A DNA stretch of 24,076 bases from an uncultured Clostridium sp. (lineage in GTDB: Bacteria; Bacillota; Clostridia; TANB77; CAG-508), in contig USQZ01000026.1 in the NCBI GenBank assembly GCA_900556975.1, forward strand, positions 1 to 24,076. The letters are read 5' to 3'. The position numbers were made by a program, and so were the translations under genes. The notes under the pieces are model-generated. The model worked only from the letters and a program-made list of their open reading frames with translations, did not search any database and was not told the origin of the DNA. The stretch's first letter is position 1. Every line of letters starts with the position of its first letter. Below are positions 1-8,072 of this stretch, piece by piece.

Positions 1-228
1 ACCAATTGGTCCTGTTCCTTTTATTTGAATTGTTATATTATCGGTTAGTTCTTTTATTTCTAAATGTGCCATCATTGATGCTACAGTTGCAACTCTTCCA
101 GCAGCTGCTGTTACTGTTGGTGTTAGGTCATGTGTTTTTCTTATTTGTTCTACAAGTTCTGTTGTATCTATACACATTATCGATACTTTTTTATTGTAGG
201 CTAAAAATTTTATTGCTTTATTTTTCAT
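1..228 (-). CDS. hslO: Hsp33 redox chaperone, N-terminal part (cut by window edge)
   Basis: Only the first 76 residues lie in the window; the gene runs off the left edge. Hsp33 is a cytosolic holdase chaperone switched on by oxidative unfolding. The visible part matches the family's N-terminal domain: an opening with AYNKKVSIMCIDTTELVEQ, then the signature stretch AAAGRVATVASMMAHL (about residues 43-58), then QIKGTGPIG at the window edge, equivalent to the family's LQIKGDGPLG. The C-terminal zinc-binding cysteines would lie outside. I chose the ATG at 228 because AAAGGA sits 8 bases upstream; in-frame ATGs at 252 and 261 are possible but have no better ribosome site. The gene follows spoVG on the same strand, beyond a strong terminator. 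Recognition is from the motif pattern and is fairly secure despite truncation. Confidence 0.85.
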   Translation of the reverse strand, partial: MKNKAIKFLAYNKKVSIMCIDTTELVEQIRKTHDLTPTVTAAAGRVATVASMMAHLEIKELTDNITIQIKGTGPIG

Positions 229-290
229 CTTTCTCTTCCTTTCTTGCTCCATTAGCACCATTAGGACCGGGTCTTATTGGTACATAACGC

Positions 291-319
291 ATTATACTCT
301 ATTTTATGAAAAAAATCCA
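291..319 (-). promoter_or_regulatory. candidate hslO promoter
   Basis: A TATAAT (291-296) lies 17 bases from TGGATT (314-319), which matches the -35 consensus at only 3 of 6 positions. A start near 284 would give hslO a leader of about 55 nt. The -35 overlaps the base of the spoVG terminator. The -10 is perfect and the -35 weak, so this is a moderate call. Confidence 0.4.
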
Positions 320-352
320 GACTTTTTCGGAATTGTATTCCTAAAAAGTCTG
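308..352 (-). terminator. Rho-independent terminator of spoVG
   Basis: Read on the minus strand, CAGACTTTTT (343-352) pairs with AAAAAGTCTG (318-327). An inner GGAAT/ATTCC stem caps a 3-base loop, and a run of seven T follows at the 3' side. It lies 21 bases beyond the spoVG stop codon. This is a textbook intrinsic terminator. Confidence 0.9.
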
Positions 353-373
353 AACCTTTTAATTTACCTAATA

Positions 374-643
374 TTATTCAGCTGCTTCTTCTTCTGGAGC
401 ATTGTAAGCTTCTAATATAGCATTTTGTATTTTTTCCCTTGTTTCTGGGTTGATTGGATGAGCTATATCCTTGAATTCTCCTGTTGGAGTTTTTTTGCTA
501 GGCATAGCAATAAATAATCCATTTTGGCTTTCGATAACTTTGATGTCATGAATTACGAATTCGTTATCAAATGTTACTGAAGCAACAGCTTTCATTCTGT
601 TTTCTGAATTTACTTTTCTTAAACGTACATCTGTTATTTGCAT
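374..643 (-). CDS. spoVG: SpoVG, RNA-binding septation/sporulation regulator
   Basis: An 89-residue protein of normal family length (about 84-100). SpoVG is a small conserved nucleic-acid-binding regulator. In Bacillus it affects asymmetric septation and cortex formation, and in other Firmicutes capsule and virulence genes. The sequence starts MQITDVRLRKV and carries the conserved blocks VTFDNEFVIHDIKVIE and GLFIAMPSKKTPTGEFKDIAHPI, followed by a typical short acidic tail (EEEAAE). The ATG at 643 has an excellent ribosome site (GGAAGGGG) about 7 bases upstream. A near-consensus sigma-H promoter lies at 713-741 and a strong terminator directly downstream, so it is probably monocistronic. It is divergent from murC, a neighbour it also has in many Clostridia. 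Identity is very secure. Confidence 0.97.
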   Translation of the reverse strand: MQITDVRLRKVNSENRMKAVASVTFDNEFVIHDIKVIESQNGLFIAMPSKKTPTGEFKDIAHPINPETREKIQNAILEAYNAPEEEAAE

Positions 644-712
644 TTGAGCACCCCTTCCAATGTTTTTAAAAATTATACATACATTATATATTATTACATA
701 TGTACAATTATT

Positions 713-741
713 ATATTCGCCAAAAAGTTTTTTTTTCCTTC
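713..741 (-). promoter_or_regulatory. sigma-H-type promoter of spoVG
   Basis: On the minus strand GAAGGAAAA (-35, 733-741) and GGCGAATAT (-10, 713-721) are separated by 11 bases. This fits the sigma-H pattern RnAGGAwww-N11-RnnGAATww at every position. From memory, the 14 bases between AGGAwww and GAAT are the same distance as in the Bacillus subtilis spoVG promoter, a classic sigma-H target. The predicted start is near 707, giving a leader of about 64 nt. Confidence 0.8.
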
Positions 742-820
742 TTTTAATTACATCATTTTTTATAATTTTTTATCACGATTATTTTTATTTCACATATTAT
801 GTATAAATCAATAAATTTAG

Positions 821-849
821 TTGAAATTTCCTTGAAAACATTATATAAT
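821..849 (+). promoter_or_regulatory. sigma-A promoter of murC
   Basis: TTGAAA (821-826) and TATAAT (844-849) are spaced by exactly 17 bases, pointing at murC. Transcription would start near 856, giving a leader of about 105 nt. A second, weaker pair (TTGAAA 832-837 with TATGCT 854-859, 16 apart) overlaps it. Confidence 0.75.
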
Positions 850-854
850 TTGTT

Positions 855-927
855 ATGCTAAAAATAAAAATGGAAATCAATATTACTAGCAATAATAATT
901 TTTTCTTAAATTTCCGCTTTTTAGCAT
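855..927 (+). other. long stem-loop at the 5' end of the murC leader
   Basis: A perfect 10-bp inverted repeat (ATGCTAAAAA 855-864 with TTTTTAGCAT 918-927) encloses a second perfect 6-bp pair (GGAAAT 872-877 with ATTTCC 910-915). The structure begins at the predicted transcription start and ends 35 bases before the start codon. No U-run follows, so it is not a terminator. It may stabilise the mRNA or regulate it, or it may be AT-rich coincidence. Confidence 0.4.
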
Positions 928-961
928 GTGAAATGTATTTCTTACTAAAGGAAGGGTTAAA

Positions 962-2347
962 ATGAGAGTTAGAATTAATAATTTGGAAAATTATAAACAT
1001 ATTCATTTAATTGGCGTTGGTGGTGTTAGCATGAGCGCTATTGCTGAAACATTACATTCTTGGGGATTTAATGTTACTGGCTCAGATACCGCTAAAAGTC
1101 CATATACTGATAAACTAATTAAATCTGGTATAAAGGTTACTATTGGTCATGATTTGACAAATCCTAAAAATTCAGATTTGATTATTTATTCAGCTGCTAT
1201 TAAGGATACAGATCCTGAAATAGTTCTTGCTAAGCAATTCAATATTCCATTAGTTACACGTGGTGAATTTGTTGGATTTTTAACAAGAAAATATGAAGAA
1301 AGCATTTGTGTTTCTGGAACACATGGAAAAACAACTACTACCTCAATGATTTCATTATGTTTCTTAGAAGCAAATTTAGATCCTACAATTCAAGTTGGTG
1401 CAATGTTAAAACAAATTGATGGAAATTATACTGTTGGAAAAAGTGATTATTTTATATTAGAAGCTTGTGAATATATGGAAAACTTTTTACGTTTTTCTCC
1501 AAAGGCAGAAGTTATTTTAAATATTGATAATGATCATTTAGATTACTTTAAAACTTTTGATAACATCAAAAATGCTTTTGAAAAATATGCTAGATTAATT
1601 CCTGAGGATGGTGTTTTAGTTACTAATGCTGATGATCCATCTTGCCTTGCATTAAAAGATGTTGTAAAAGGTAAATTCATTACATATGGAATTCAAAATA
1701 CTTGTGCTAATTATGTTGCAAAAAATATTAGACATAATGCTCTTGGATATTCTGAATTTGACGTATTTTGTAGTGGCAAGTTTTATATGCATGTTAGATT
1801 ATCTGTTGCAGGACGTCATAATGTTTCAAATGCATTAGCTTGTATTGCTCTTTGCTCTTACTATGGAATTAATAAAAATGTAATTTACTCAGCACTTCTT
1901 AAATTTACAGGTGCTAGTCGTCGTTTAGAATATGTTGGATCTTATCATGGCGTTTCTGTTTATGATGATTACGGACATCATCCAACTGAGATTGTTGCAA
2001 CTGCTAAAGCAATTGCAGATAAAGAATTTAGAGAATCATGGGTTATTTTCCAACCTCACACATATAGTAGAACTAAAAATCTTTTAGATGATTTTGCCCG
2101 TGCACTTCTTTCTTTTGATCATGTTATTGTTACAGATATTTATGCTGCACGTGAACAAAATATTTATGATATCTCTTCTTTAGATTTAGTTAATAAAATT
2201 AAAGATTATAATAAAGAAGCTTTATATATGAAAGATTTTGATGAAATCGTTTCTTACATAAGAGCAAATGCTAAGGCCAATGATTTAGTATTAACTCTTG
2301 GTGCTGGAACAGTTACAAATATCGGACCAGAAATTATAAAACCATAA
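962..2347 (+). CDS. murC: UDP-N-acetylmuramate--L-alanine ligase
   Basis: A 461-residue protein of the usual MurC length. MurC is cytosolic and adds L-alanine to UDP-N-acetylmuramic acid with ATP, the first amino-acid step of the peptidoglycan stem peptide. Domains in order: an N-terminal Rossmann domain binding UDP-MurNAc with GVGGVSMSAIAE (18-29); the central ATPase domain with P-loop GTHGKTTT (119-126) and the conserved NIDNDHLDY (187-195); the C-terminal Mur domain with YDDYGHHPTE (334-343), the family hallmark, FQPHTYSRT (363-371) and LTLGAGTV (444-451). The start is set by AAGGAAGGG just upstream of ATG 962. It is transcribed alone and divergently from spoVG, and followed by a terminator at 2432-2465. 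All key residues seem present, so it should be functional. Confidence 0.97.
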   Translation: MRVRINNLENYKHIHLIGVGGVSMSAIAETLHSWGFNVTGSDTAKSPYTDKLIKSGIKVTIGHDLTNPKNSDLIIYSAAIKDTDPEIVLAKQFNIPLVTRGEFVGFLTRKYEESICVSGTHGKTTTTSMISLCFLEANLDPTIQVGAMLKQIDGNYTVGKSDYFILEACEYMENFLRFSPKAEVILNIDNDHLDYFKTFDNIKNAFEKYARLIPEDGVLVTNADDPSCLALKDVVKGKFITYGIQNTCANYVAKNIRHNALGYSEFDVFCSGKFYMHVRLSVAGRHNVSNALACIALCSYYGINKNVIYSALLKFTGASRRLEYVGSYHGVSVYDDYGHHPTEIVATAKAIADKEFRESWVIFQPHTYSRTKNLLDDFARALLSFDHVIVTDIYAAREQNIYDISSLDLVNKIKDYNKEALYMKDFDEIVSYIRANAKANDLVLTLGAGTVTNIGPEIIKP

Positions 2348-2431
2348 AATTAACTTTATTTTTACTACAAACTTTAAGAATTAATCAAGTTTAGTTCTTA
2401 AGCATATTTCATAAAAAATATGTATCTTTAT

Positions 2432-2465
2432 AAAAATCCTATTAAATAAAATTAATAGGATTTTT
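2432..2465. terminator. bidirectional terminator between murC and spoIVB
   Basis: A perfect 14-bp stem (AAAAATCCTATTAA 2432-2445 with TTAATAGGATTTTT 2452-2465) has a 6-base loop. The A-run on one arm and T-run on the other let it act in both directions. It sits 84 bases past the murC stop and 83 bases past the spoIVB stop on the other strand, serving the convergent pair. Confidence 0.8.
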
Positions 2466-2548
2466 ATTATTCTAAAATATCTTGTATAAATTTTATAACA
2501 TTTTCAGTATATTACATATCTACTTGAAATTTGCTTTATATAGCTATA

Positions 2549-3751
2549 TTATTTCATCATTTCTTTTATCATTATATCTGCAAAAACTCCATATCCAATT
2601 TGAGGATCTGAAACTAAAACGTTTGTTAATGCTCCAACAATTTTATTATTTTGAATTATTGGTGAACCACTCATTCCACAAATTATTCCACCCGTATTAT
2701 TCAACAATTTCTCATCTGTTATTTTTATTTGCATACTTTTATTATTAGAATTATTTTCCGAATCTATAGATGTTATTTCCACTTTATATTCTTGTGTATC
2801 GTTATTATTTACAGTTGACAATATTGTTGCCTCTCCTAGTTCTATTTCGTCTCTTAATGCGATTTCTAGGCCTGCAGAATATTTATTATTTGTTATTATG
2901 TTTTCATTTAAACTCCCAAATATTCCGAAATTCGTATTTTGCATTACTGTTCCAATGGTTGCTTGTTTTGCAATACTTCCTTTTATTTCTCCTGGAATAC
3001 CTTTTCTGCCTTTGCTTACACTTACTATTTTAGAATTAACTAGCTCTCCTGTTTGAATATCTAATAATTCTCCTGTATCTCCATCAGAAATTCCATGGCC
3101 TAATGCTGCAAACTTTTTACTTTCTGGTTCGTAAAAAGCCATTGTTCCTACCCCACTCGCACTATCTCTAATCCATAAACCTAGTTTATATTCATCTTTT
3201 GCTGTATTTGCTGGTTTTATATTTGCTGTGTATGTTTCTCCAGCTCTTGCATATTTTATCTCAATATCTCTTCCGTTTGATTCATTAACAATTTTCTGTA
3301 ATGTCTGAGTTGAATCAATTTCTTGATGGTCAACTTCTAAAATTGTGTCTCCCTCTTTTATATTAATTGATTCATATGGTTTTTCTATTTTATTTTCTAT
3401 ATTTTTTACTTCTGTTGTTCCTATAACTAAAGCTCCATTTGTATATAGTTTTAGTCCTATTAGATTTCCTGTTGGAATAACTTTTATTCTTGGATATGTT
3501 GTTACAGCTATTTCTTTAACTTTCATATTTCCAAATAGCATTACATCCATTTTCGTTGTTTCTAAGTTTTTATCTTGCCATGTTTCTTGAACCTCTTTAT
3601 TTTTTCTTTTAAATTCAACTCCAAATACTCTTTTTAATTGTATGTTTTCACCATTTAACAGAAAAATTCTAGAAGGAAGTTGTGTAATATTAGAAGCATA
3701 TACTAATATTACTAGTAATATTAAAATTATAAAAAAGTATCTTTTTTTCAT
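2549..3751 (-). CDS. spoIVB: SpoIVB, PDZ-domain serine peptidase (S55) of sporulation
   Basis: A 400-residue protein, close to the usual 420-440. In Bacillus, SpoIVB is secreted by the forespore into the space between the two membranes. There it cleaves SpoIVFA, freeing the SpoIVFB protease to process pro-sigma-K. Visible features: an N-terminal membrane anchor or signal (residues 5-20), a PDZ domain around 95-180 with PTGNLIGLKL and INIKEGDTILEV, and then the S55 peptidase domain. The catalytic His is expected in ALGHGISD (H219) and the Ser in GMSGSPI (359-365), inside TGGIICGMSGSPIIQNNKIV as in the family. The ATG at 3751 has AGAGGT about 6 bases upstream. It lies downstream of the pilus operon on the same strand but is separated by a strong terminator. 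No convincing sigma-G or sigma-F promoter could be picked out. It shows that the organism forms endospores. Confidence 0.95.
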   Translation of the reverse strand: MKKRYFFIILILLVILVYASNITQLPSRIFLLNGENIQLKRVFGVEFKRKNKEVQETWQDKNLETTKMDVMLFGNMKVKEIAVTTYPRIKVIPTGNLIGLKLYTNGALVIGTTEVKNIENKIEKPYESINIKEGDTILEVDHQEIDSTQTLQKIVNESNGRDIEIKYARAGETYTANIKPANTAKDEYKLGLWIRDSASGVGTMAFYEPESKKFAALGHGISDGDTGELLDIQTGELVNSKIVSVSKGRKGIPGEIKGSIAKQATIGTVMQNTNFGIFGSLNENIITNNKYSAGLEIALRDEIELGEATILSTVNNNDTQEYKVEITSIDSENNSNNKSMQIKITDEKLLNNTGGIICGMSGSPIIQNNKIVGALTNVLVSDPQIGYGVFADIMIKEMMK

Positions 3752-3844
3752 TGATTACCTCTTTTATAATTTTTCCCTATTTGCATTTTTTATATACAGT
3801 TATAAAATTTACTTTCTCAAATTTATGATCAGTATTTTTTGCAC

Positions 3845-3875
3845 AAAAAAGAAAGTAGATTTTGCATCTACTTTC
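3845..3875 (-). terminator. Rho-independent terminator ending the Tad-like operon
   Basis: On the minus strand GAAAGTAGAT (3866-3875) pairs perfectly with ATCTACTTTC (3851-3860) around a 5-base loop and is followed by six T (3845-3850). It sits 9 bases beyond the stop codon of the last gene. No comparable terminator was seen inside the cluster, which supports one transcription unit from 16537 down to here. Confidence 0.92.
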
Positions 3876-3883
3876 TATGTGTT

Positions 3884-6199
3884 TTATCTATTTACGTAAT
3901 CATTTGTTTTATATAATCCATTTCTGATTTTTGCAAGGTATGTATACACAGCTGATTTTCTTTTATTTAATTCTGCTTGACTTATCATTTTTGATGCATC
4001 AACTGTTCCAGTATAGCTTTCTCCTGTTCGATAGTATTCATATTGATTTGATTGCATTTCAACGATCAATTCACCATCATCTGTTGTAAATGTTCTTCTA
4101 ACGTCTCCCTTATAATATTTAACAACAGAATTATAATTTCTTGAAATTATACATGTATAGCAACCTAAATTTTTATGGTCATATAAATATATTTCTTCTG
4201 AACCATTTGGCAATGTAGTTAAATCATGACCATTATAATTCTGGACATTTTCAGCAGGTATTTCATCACCTATTTGAATTTCTCCATCTTGTTTATTTGC
4301 AACATAATATGTATTTGTAGAATCATCATATAAACATACTATATTATCCAAATTTTCAATAGTTTGATCTGCATCTTTTACTTTAGCCAATATTCTTTTA
4401 GCGTCATACTTAAATTCTGCGCTCTGGTCTGCTACATAATCATTTGATCCGTCACTTCCTAAGTCAGGACAATCATACATATGATAATTATCTTTTCCAT
4501 TATTATATACATTTTTGTTTACAAAATACATATTTTCAATATCAACTGATGTATTATTATTGTTGCTTTTTACTACAGAGTAACTATTAAATCTTTTAGT
4601 TCCACATGGCATACCTTGTAAGAAAGTAACTATTGATACATTGTTTAATACATTTTCCCAGTCCTCATCACGTAAGACAGGTAATCTGTATGAAACTTCA
4701 CTGTTGTAATATGTATCATTAAAAGTTGATATTGCTGAGTTTAGATTGTATTGTATAGAATTTTTTATAACATTTCTTTTGTGTTGTACAAAGTCTGAAT
4801 CTTGGCTTTCAGGATTATTATTTGTACTATTTATTGCGAATATCTTAGTTTCATCACCTGAAAAATCTGTATATGCCAATTTGGTTTCAGCTGTCATATT
4901 TTGAATTTGCAAATATTCTTGCTTCATTGATTCAGCTTTAACATCACTTAAATTATCTTGTACCCATCTTGAAAAGAAATATGCTTTTATATAATATTCT
5001 TTTGCATCTTCATCTTCAATTGTTACATTATTATATGTTACACTAATATTAGAATTTGAACCTAATACCAATGCTCCAGTAGCTCCTGGATAATTAGCTG
5101 AATCATTAATAAGCTTATCTATCTCAAGTGTATCTTTTATAATTTCATCACCAGTTTGATTTCTTATTGGTGTTGTGTTTTCTCTTCCTGAACTATCTTT
5201 TTTTACAACTTTATTTGGTGAATATATATTTCCATTTCCATAGTCAGAAAAAGTTTTATCATTTCCATATTCGTAATTATTTATATATTGATATGCGTCT
5301 GAACTATTTACATCAACAGCTAAATATCTTACGTTATTGTGCTGATTACTTGCTGAGTCTGAGTTATGCTTATATACATCTTCATATTTTTGTATATCTG
5401 CTTTACTCAAATCAGTAGCTGATGTTCCTTGTTTTGCAAGCACTTTTACTAAAAGTGTTCCAGATAAATTTATTTTACTTGGATCTATCAAATATCCCGA
5501 TTTTGTAAATTCTTTATTATTTAATTTTCCATATAAAGTTACATAATTGTCTAAAGTATAACTTGCAACAATATCATAGTTATTATCTGCGTATTGTGCA
5601 CTGTAATATATAAATGGTTTTAACATATAGTTATACTCTTCTTTAGCAGAACTTGCATCTGTTGTAAATTGTCCTGAGTATCTTCCATTTATTGTTGCAG
5701 TTTTATATTTTGATATTTCTTCAGCAGTTGAATCACTTACTCTATATTGGTTTTCACCTGTTCCTGATTTTGCATATACAACATCTTTTTCACTTGTGAT
5801 TATTGCTGTACCGTCAGAAGTTTTTATTGCAACTTGTGGCGTTTTTATTGGACTATATATGTAATAACCGTCATATGTTGTAAACAAAATTGCTGGTACA
5901 TAATTTTGTAATCTGCTTTTTGATGCACTAGACATACCAAAATTAGTTGCCAATGTAGTAAAAAATGTATTAACCGAAGCTAATACATAACTTTTTATTG
6001 ATTCGCCAGTTGTTCTCTGCGTATTCAAAGAGTTAATTTGATACGCAGATATGGCATCATATGTAGAATCATTTAATTTAGTTTGATATGTCGTTTGCAA
6101 TACTAATGTATCAGTCTGATTTTGTATATAATATGACAATACCATTGATAATGGCAAAACTATTATAACAAATATTATTGCAAAATTTTGATATTTCAT
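3884..6199 (-). CDS. large exported protein of the Tad-like locus (unknown function)
   Basis: A 771-residue protein and the last gene of the operon. The N-terminus has one hydrophobic span (about residues 6-25, FAIIFVIIVLPLSMVLSYY) right after MKYQN. About 745 residues of polar sequence follow with no second span, so the protein is an N-terminally anchored or released surface protein. The first third contains a striking aromatic block, YVPAILFTTYDGYYIYSP (100-117). The rest is rich in Asn, Ser, Thr, Tyr and Asp, with a few cysteines near the C-terminal half (PCGTKRF, YDCPD, GCYTC). Such a composition suits an extracellular or tip protein. By position it could play the role of a TadG-like or tip minor pilin, but I see no von Willebrand or other known domain. 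A ribosome site (GAAAGG) precedes ATG 6199, with a 20-base gap after the previous gene. Confidence 0.85.
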   Translation of the reverse strand: MKYQNFAIIFVIIVLPLSMVLSYYIQNQTDTLVLQTTYQTKLNDSTYDAISAYQINSLNTQRTTGESIKSYVLASVNTFFTTLATNFGMSSASKSRLQNYVPAILFTTYDGYYIYSPIKTPQVAIKTSDGTAIITSEKDVVYAKSGTGENQYRVSDSTAEEISKYKTATINGRYSGQFTTDASSAKEEYNYMLKPFIYYSAQYADNNYDIVASYTLDNYVTLYGKLNNKEFTKSGYLIDPSKINLSGTLLVKVLAKQGTSATDLSKADIQKYEDVYKHNSDSASNQHNNVRYLAVDVNSSDAYQYINNYEYGNDKTFSDYGNGNIYSPNKVVKKDSSGRENTTPIRNQTGDEIIKDTLEIDKLINDSANYPGATGALVLGSNSNISVTYNNVTIEDEDAKEYYIKAYFFSRWVQDNLSDVKAESMKQEYLQIQNMTAETKLAYTDFSGDETKIFAINSTNNNPESQDSDFVQHKRNVIKNSIQYNLNSAISTFNDTYYNSEVSYRLPVLRDEDWENVLNNVSIVTFLQGMPCGTKRFNSYSVVKSNNNNTSVDIENMYFVNKNVYNNGKDNYHMYDCPDLGSDGSNDYVADQSAEFKYDAKRILAKVKDADQTIENLDNIVCLYDDSTNTYYVANKQDGEIQIGDEIPAENVQNYNGHDLTTLPNGSEEIYLYDHKNLGCYTCIISRNYNSVVKYYKGDVRRTFTTDDGELIVEMQSNQYEYYRTGESYTGTVDASKMISQAELNKRKSAVYTYLAKIRNGLYKTNDYVNR

Positions 6200-6219
6200 A
6201 AATCAGCCTTTCTTATAAA

Positions 6220-6747
6220 TTAGTGAGTTCCATTGTTTTGAACAACTCCAGCATGAGAACCTGAAATTTGATATGTTCCCTTTCCTGTAATTGCATAGAA
6301 TGCATTTCTTAATGATTGAGCTATTGTTGTATCAGTGTTAACAGAAGAAACAGATACTATATCGCCTTCTTTTAATGGATATTTTCCAGCTGAACCATAT
6401 ATTTGTTCTTCTATAGCTTCAGTATATATTGAATAATAAACGTTTTCACCAACTACTGAACTTGTTGTCCATGTTGTTTTTTTACCAACGTTATCATCTT
6501 TTACTTTTACTTCAATGCTTGTATCAAATGTATGATCCAATGCAGAAAGTTTCTCTTTGTATTCTGTTAAATCAGCTTGAGTGATAGCTCCGACATTTCT
6601 AACTTTATCAACAAATTCAACTGTTTCTTGTTGAACAGCTTGCTGCGTTATATCATCATTTCTATCAGCTATTGTCATTAGTGGAAAAACGAACATTAAT
6701 ATAGCAGCTATAAATATTGCTATTATTGTTACTAATGTGTCATTCAT
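6220..6747 (-). CDS. small membrane-anchored pilus-locus protein
   Basis: A 175-residue protein with one N-terminal span (about 5-26, LVTIIAIFIAAILMFVFPLMTIA) and a soluble outer part. The segment after the span (about 40-85) reads ETVEFVDKVRNVGAITQAD, then EYKEKLSALDHTFDTSIEVKVKD. This is the layout of pilin-like or pseudopilin-like proteins, in which a helix continues into an alpha/beta head. It lacks the MEN start of the four paralogues upstream. A perfect AGGAGG lies ahead of ATG 6747. Gaps of 20 bases on both sides show tight operon packing. I do not recognise a named family; a minor pilin or an assembly factor is an inference from context. Confidence 0.82.
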   Translation of the reverse strand: MNDTLVTIIAIFIAAILMFVFPLMTIADRNDDITQQAVQQETVEFVDKVRNVGAITQADLTEYKEKLSALDHTFDTSIEVKVKDDNVGKKTTWTTSSVVGENVYYSIYTEAIEEQIYGSAGKYPLKEGDIVSVSSVNTDTTIAQSLRNAFYAITGKGTYQISGSHAGVVQNNGTH

Positions 6748-6767
6748 TTTGGTTCCTCCTATTATTT

Positions 6768-7430
6768 TTATTTAATTTTATATGTAATAATTATTTTTGT
6801 ACTTGCTGGACGTGTTACAATTTCTTCACCATATTCATCAATTGAAACTACTCCATCGGTTCTATATTCAAGATATGTTTCTTCAAATCTTGAATTAGCA
6901 TAACTCATAAGATTATTGCTTGAATAATCAACCTTTGGAAAATGTTTCATTTTGGTTCCATATATGTATGCATTTATTCTTTCTAAAATGTATGCTGAAC
7001 CTTGATTATACCAAGGTGCACCAAACATATAAGCTTTTTTGCTTGCATCATTGTATTTTTGATTTATGCTATTCAAGTAATTATAATCATTACTACTTGA
7101 ATCAAATGTTATTTTACCTATTTGACTTTCTATATTTGTATCAAATACTTGCAATTCTTCTCCTGCATTACTTAATATTCTAATTCGAATATTGTCGTCT
7201 GATTGCGCATATCTATATAGGGTAGGAATTACTGTTTCAATTCCTACCTCTCTTGTTATATTATTTCCTAGACCTTCTATTTTTGGAAGGTAATCATTTA
7301 AGTTTACACTTCCTACAACTTTATCAGTTGTTTCTCTAGCTTGCGAAAACATTACCATGGTGACTGAAAAAGCTACTATGAATATTAATGCTGCCGCAGC
7401 CATTTTTAAAGCATCGGTAATATTTTCCAT
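6768..7430 (-). CDS. MEN-type pilin-like protein, copy 4
   Basis: A 220-residue protein starting MENITDALKMAAAALIFIVA. It shares the MENxxxAL opening and immediate hydrophobic helix (about 8-29) with three upstream genes, but diverges after it and lacks their F/Y50-N51 motif. The C-terminal part ends in TRPASTKIIITYKIK, predicted beta strand. It contains a segment (about 130-160) with YMFGAPWYNQGSAYILERIN. There is no type III signal peptide, because the helix begins at the very N-terminus. AAGGAG precedes ATG 7430, and only 13 bases separate it from the gene upstream. Probably a minor pilin or pseudopilin; this is inferred from architecture and neighbours, not from a named family. Confidence 0.83.
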   Translation of the reverse strand: MENITDALKMAAAALIFIVAFSVTMVMFSQARETTDKVVGSVNLNDYLPKIEGLGNNITREVGIETVIPTLYRYAQSDDNIRIRILSNAGEELQVFDTNIESQIGKITFDSSSNDYNYLNSINQKYNDASKKAYMFGAPWYNQGSAYILERINAYIYGTKMKHFPKVDYSSNNLMSYANSRFEETYLEYRTDGVVSIDEYGEEIVTRPASTKIIITYKIK

Positions 7431-7443
7431 TATAACTCCTTAT

Positions 7444-8004
7444 TTAGTTTAATTGTCCTATGTGAACTCTAATTATTGCTCCTGCTTCATAATCAGCTGT
7501 TACTTTGTAATTTTTTGCAGAGTTTACTTTAGTTTTTAAAGTATTCATTTGTGCTGTTGCCTTAGCAACATTTTCTGATGTATTATCTCCACCATCATAA
7601 AAGTTTGCTCCTACACATGCACTGTTTAAATTACTACCCTTCTCATAATTAGTTAAATTTGCTGCACCTGTCATTGCCTCTGCTTTACCTTTGTTATCTA
7701 AGCCTCCTGTAGTATCATTGCCATATGTTAAAACAGAAATAAATTTTCCTGATTTTCCAACATTTTCTTGGTTCATACTGATTATATTATCAATCATAGA
7801 TTTAACTTCTGATCCTTTAACAGTATCTCCTAAGTATGATTTTACTTTTGCATTGTAAATATCCTTTTCTTGTTGTGACATTTGTGATACAGCTGAATCA
7901 ACTGTAGCATTTGCTGAATTGTATATATACATACCTATAGCAATAAGTAGTATACAAATTAATATTGCACCAGCAATTAAAAGTGCTTTTGACGCATTCT
8001 CCAT
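7444..8004 (-). CDS. MEN-type pilin-like protein, copy 3 (possible major subunit)
   Basis: A 186-residue protein starting MENASKALLIAGAILICILL, with a hydrophobic helix from about residue 7 to 29 and no leader before it. Residues Y50-N51 and the following pattern (NAKVKSYLGD) align without gaps to F50-N51 in copies 1 and 2. The outer domain is rich in Gly, Asn, Ala and Thr (NDTTGGLDNKGKAEAMTGAA, residues about 95-115) and ends in beta-like IIRVHIGQLN. Its size and its Gly/Ala/Asn-rich composition resemble a major pilin. A 68-base upstream gap contains a small hairpin (TTCCC/GGGAA, 8049-8062) and a strong AGGAGG site, which could favour high expression. The role is inferred. Confidence 0.84.
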   Translation of the reverse strand: MENASKALLIAGAILICILLIAIGMYIYNSANATVDSAVSQMSQQEKDIYNAKVKSYLGDTVKGSEVKSMIDNIISMNQENVGKSGKFISVLTYGNDTTGGLDNKGKAEAMTGAANLTNYEKGSNLNSACVGANFYDGGDNTSENVAKATAQMNTLKTKVNSAKNYKVTADYEAGAIIRVHIGQLN

Positions 8005-8072
8005 TTTTTATTCCTCCTCTTTTTCTTTTGACTATTTTTTATTTATAATTCCCTTATGGGAAATATTAAAAA

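Noticed and set aside
6..287. Plus-strand open frame over the hslO region
   Set aside because: Leu-rich antisense shadow of the hslO coding strand; no ribosome site or family match.
218..292. Small 24-codon minus-strand frame (MRYVPIRPGPNGANGARKEE...) overlapping the hslO start
   Set aside because: Its ATG lies inside the TATAAT of the likely hslO promoter, so it would not be in the transcript, and it has no ribosome site.
797..1006. Minus-strand open frame over the murC leader
   Set aside because: Lys/Phe/Ile-rich translation of AT-rich leader DNA, overlapping the murC start; no support.
8045..8066. Hairpin between two pilin genes as a terminator
   Set aside because: The stem is only 5 bp (TTCCC/GGGAA) plus weak A-T pairs and has no T-run; at most an RNA processing or stability element.
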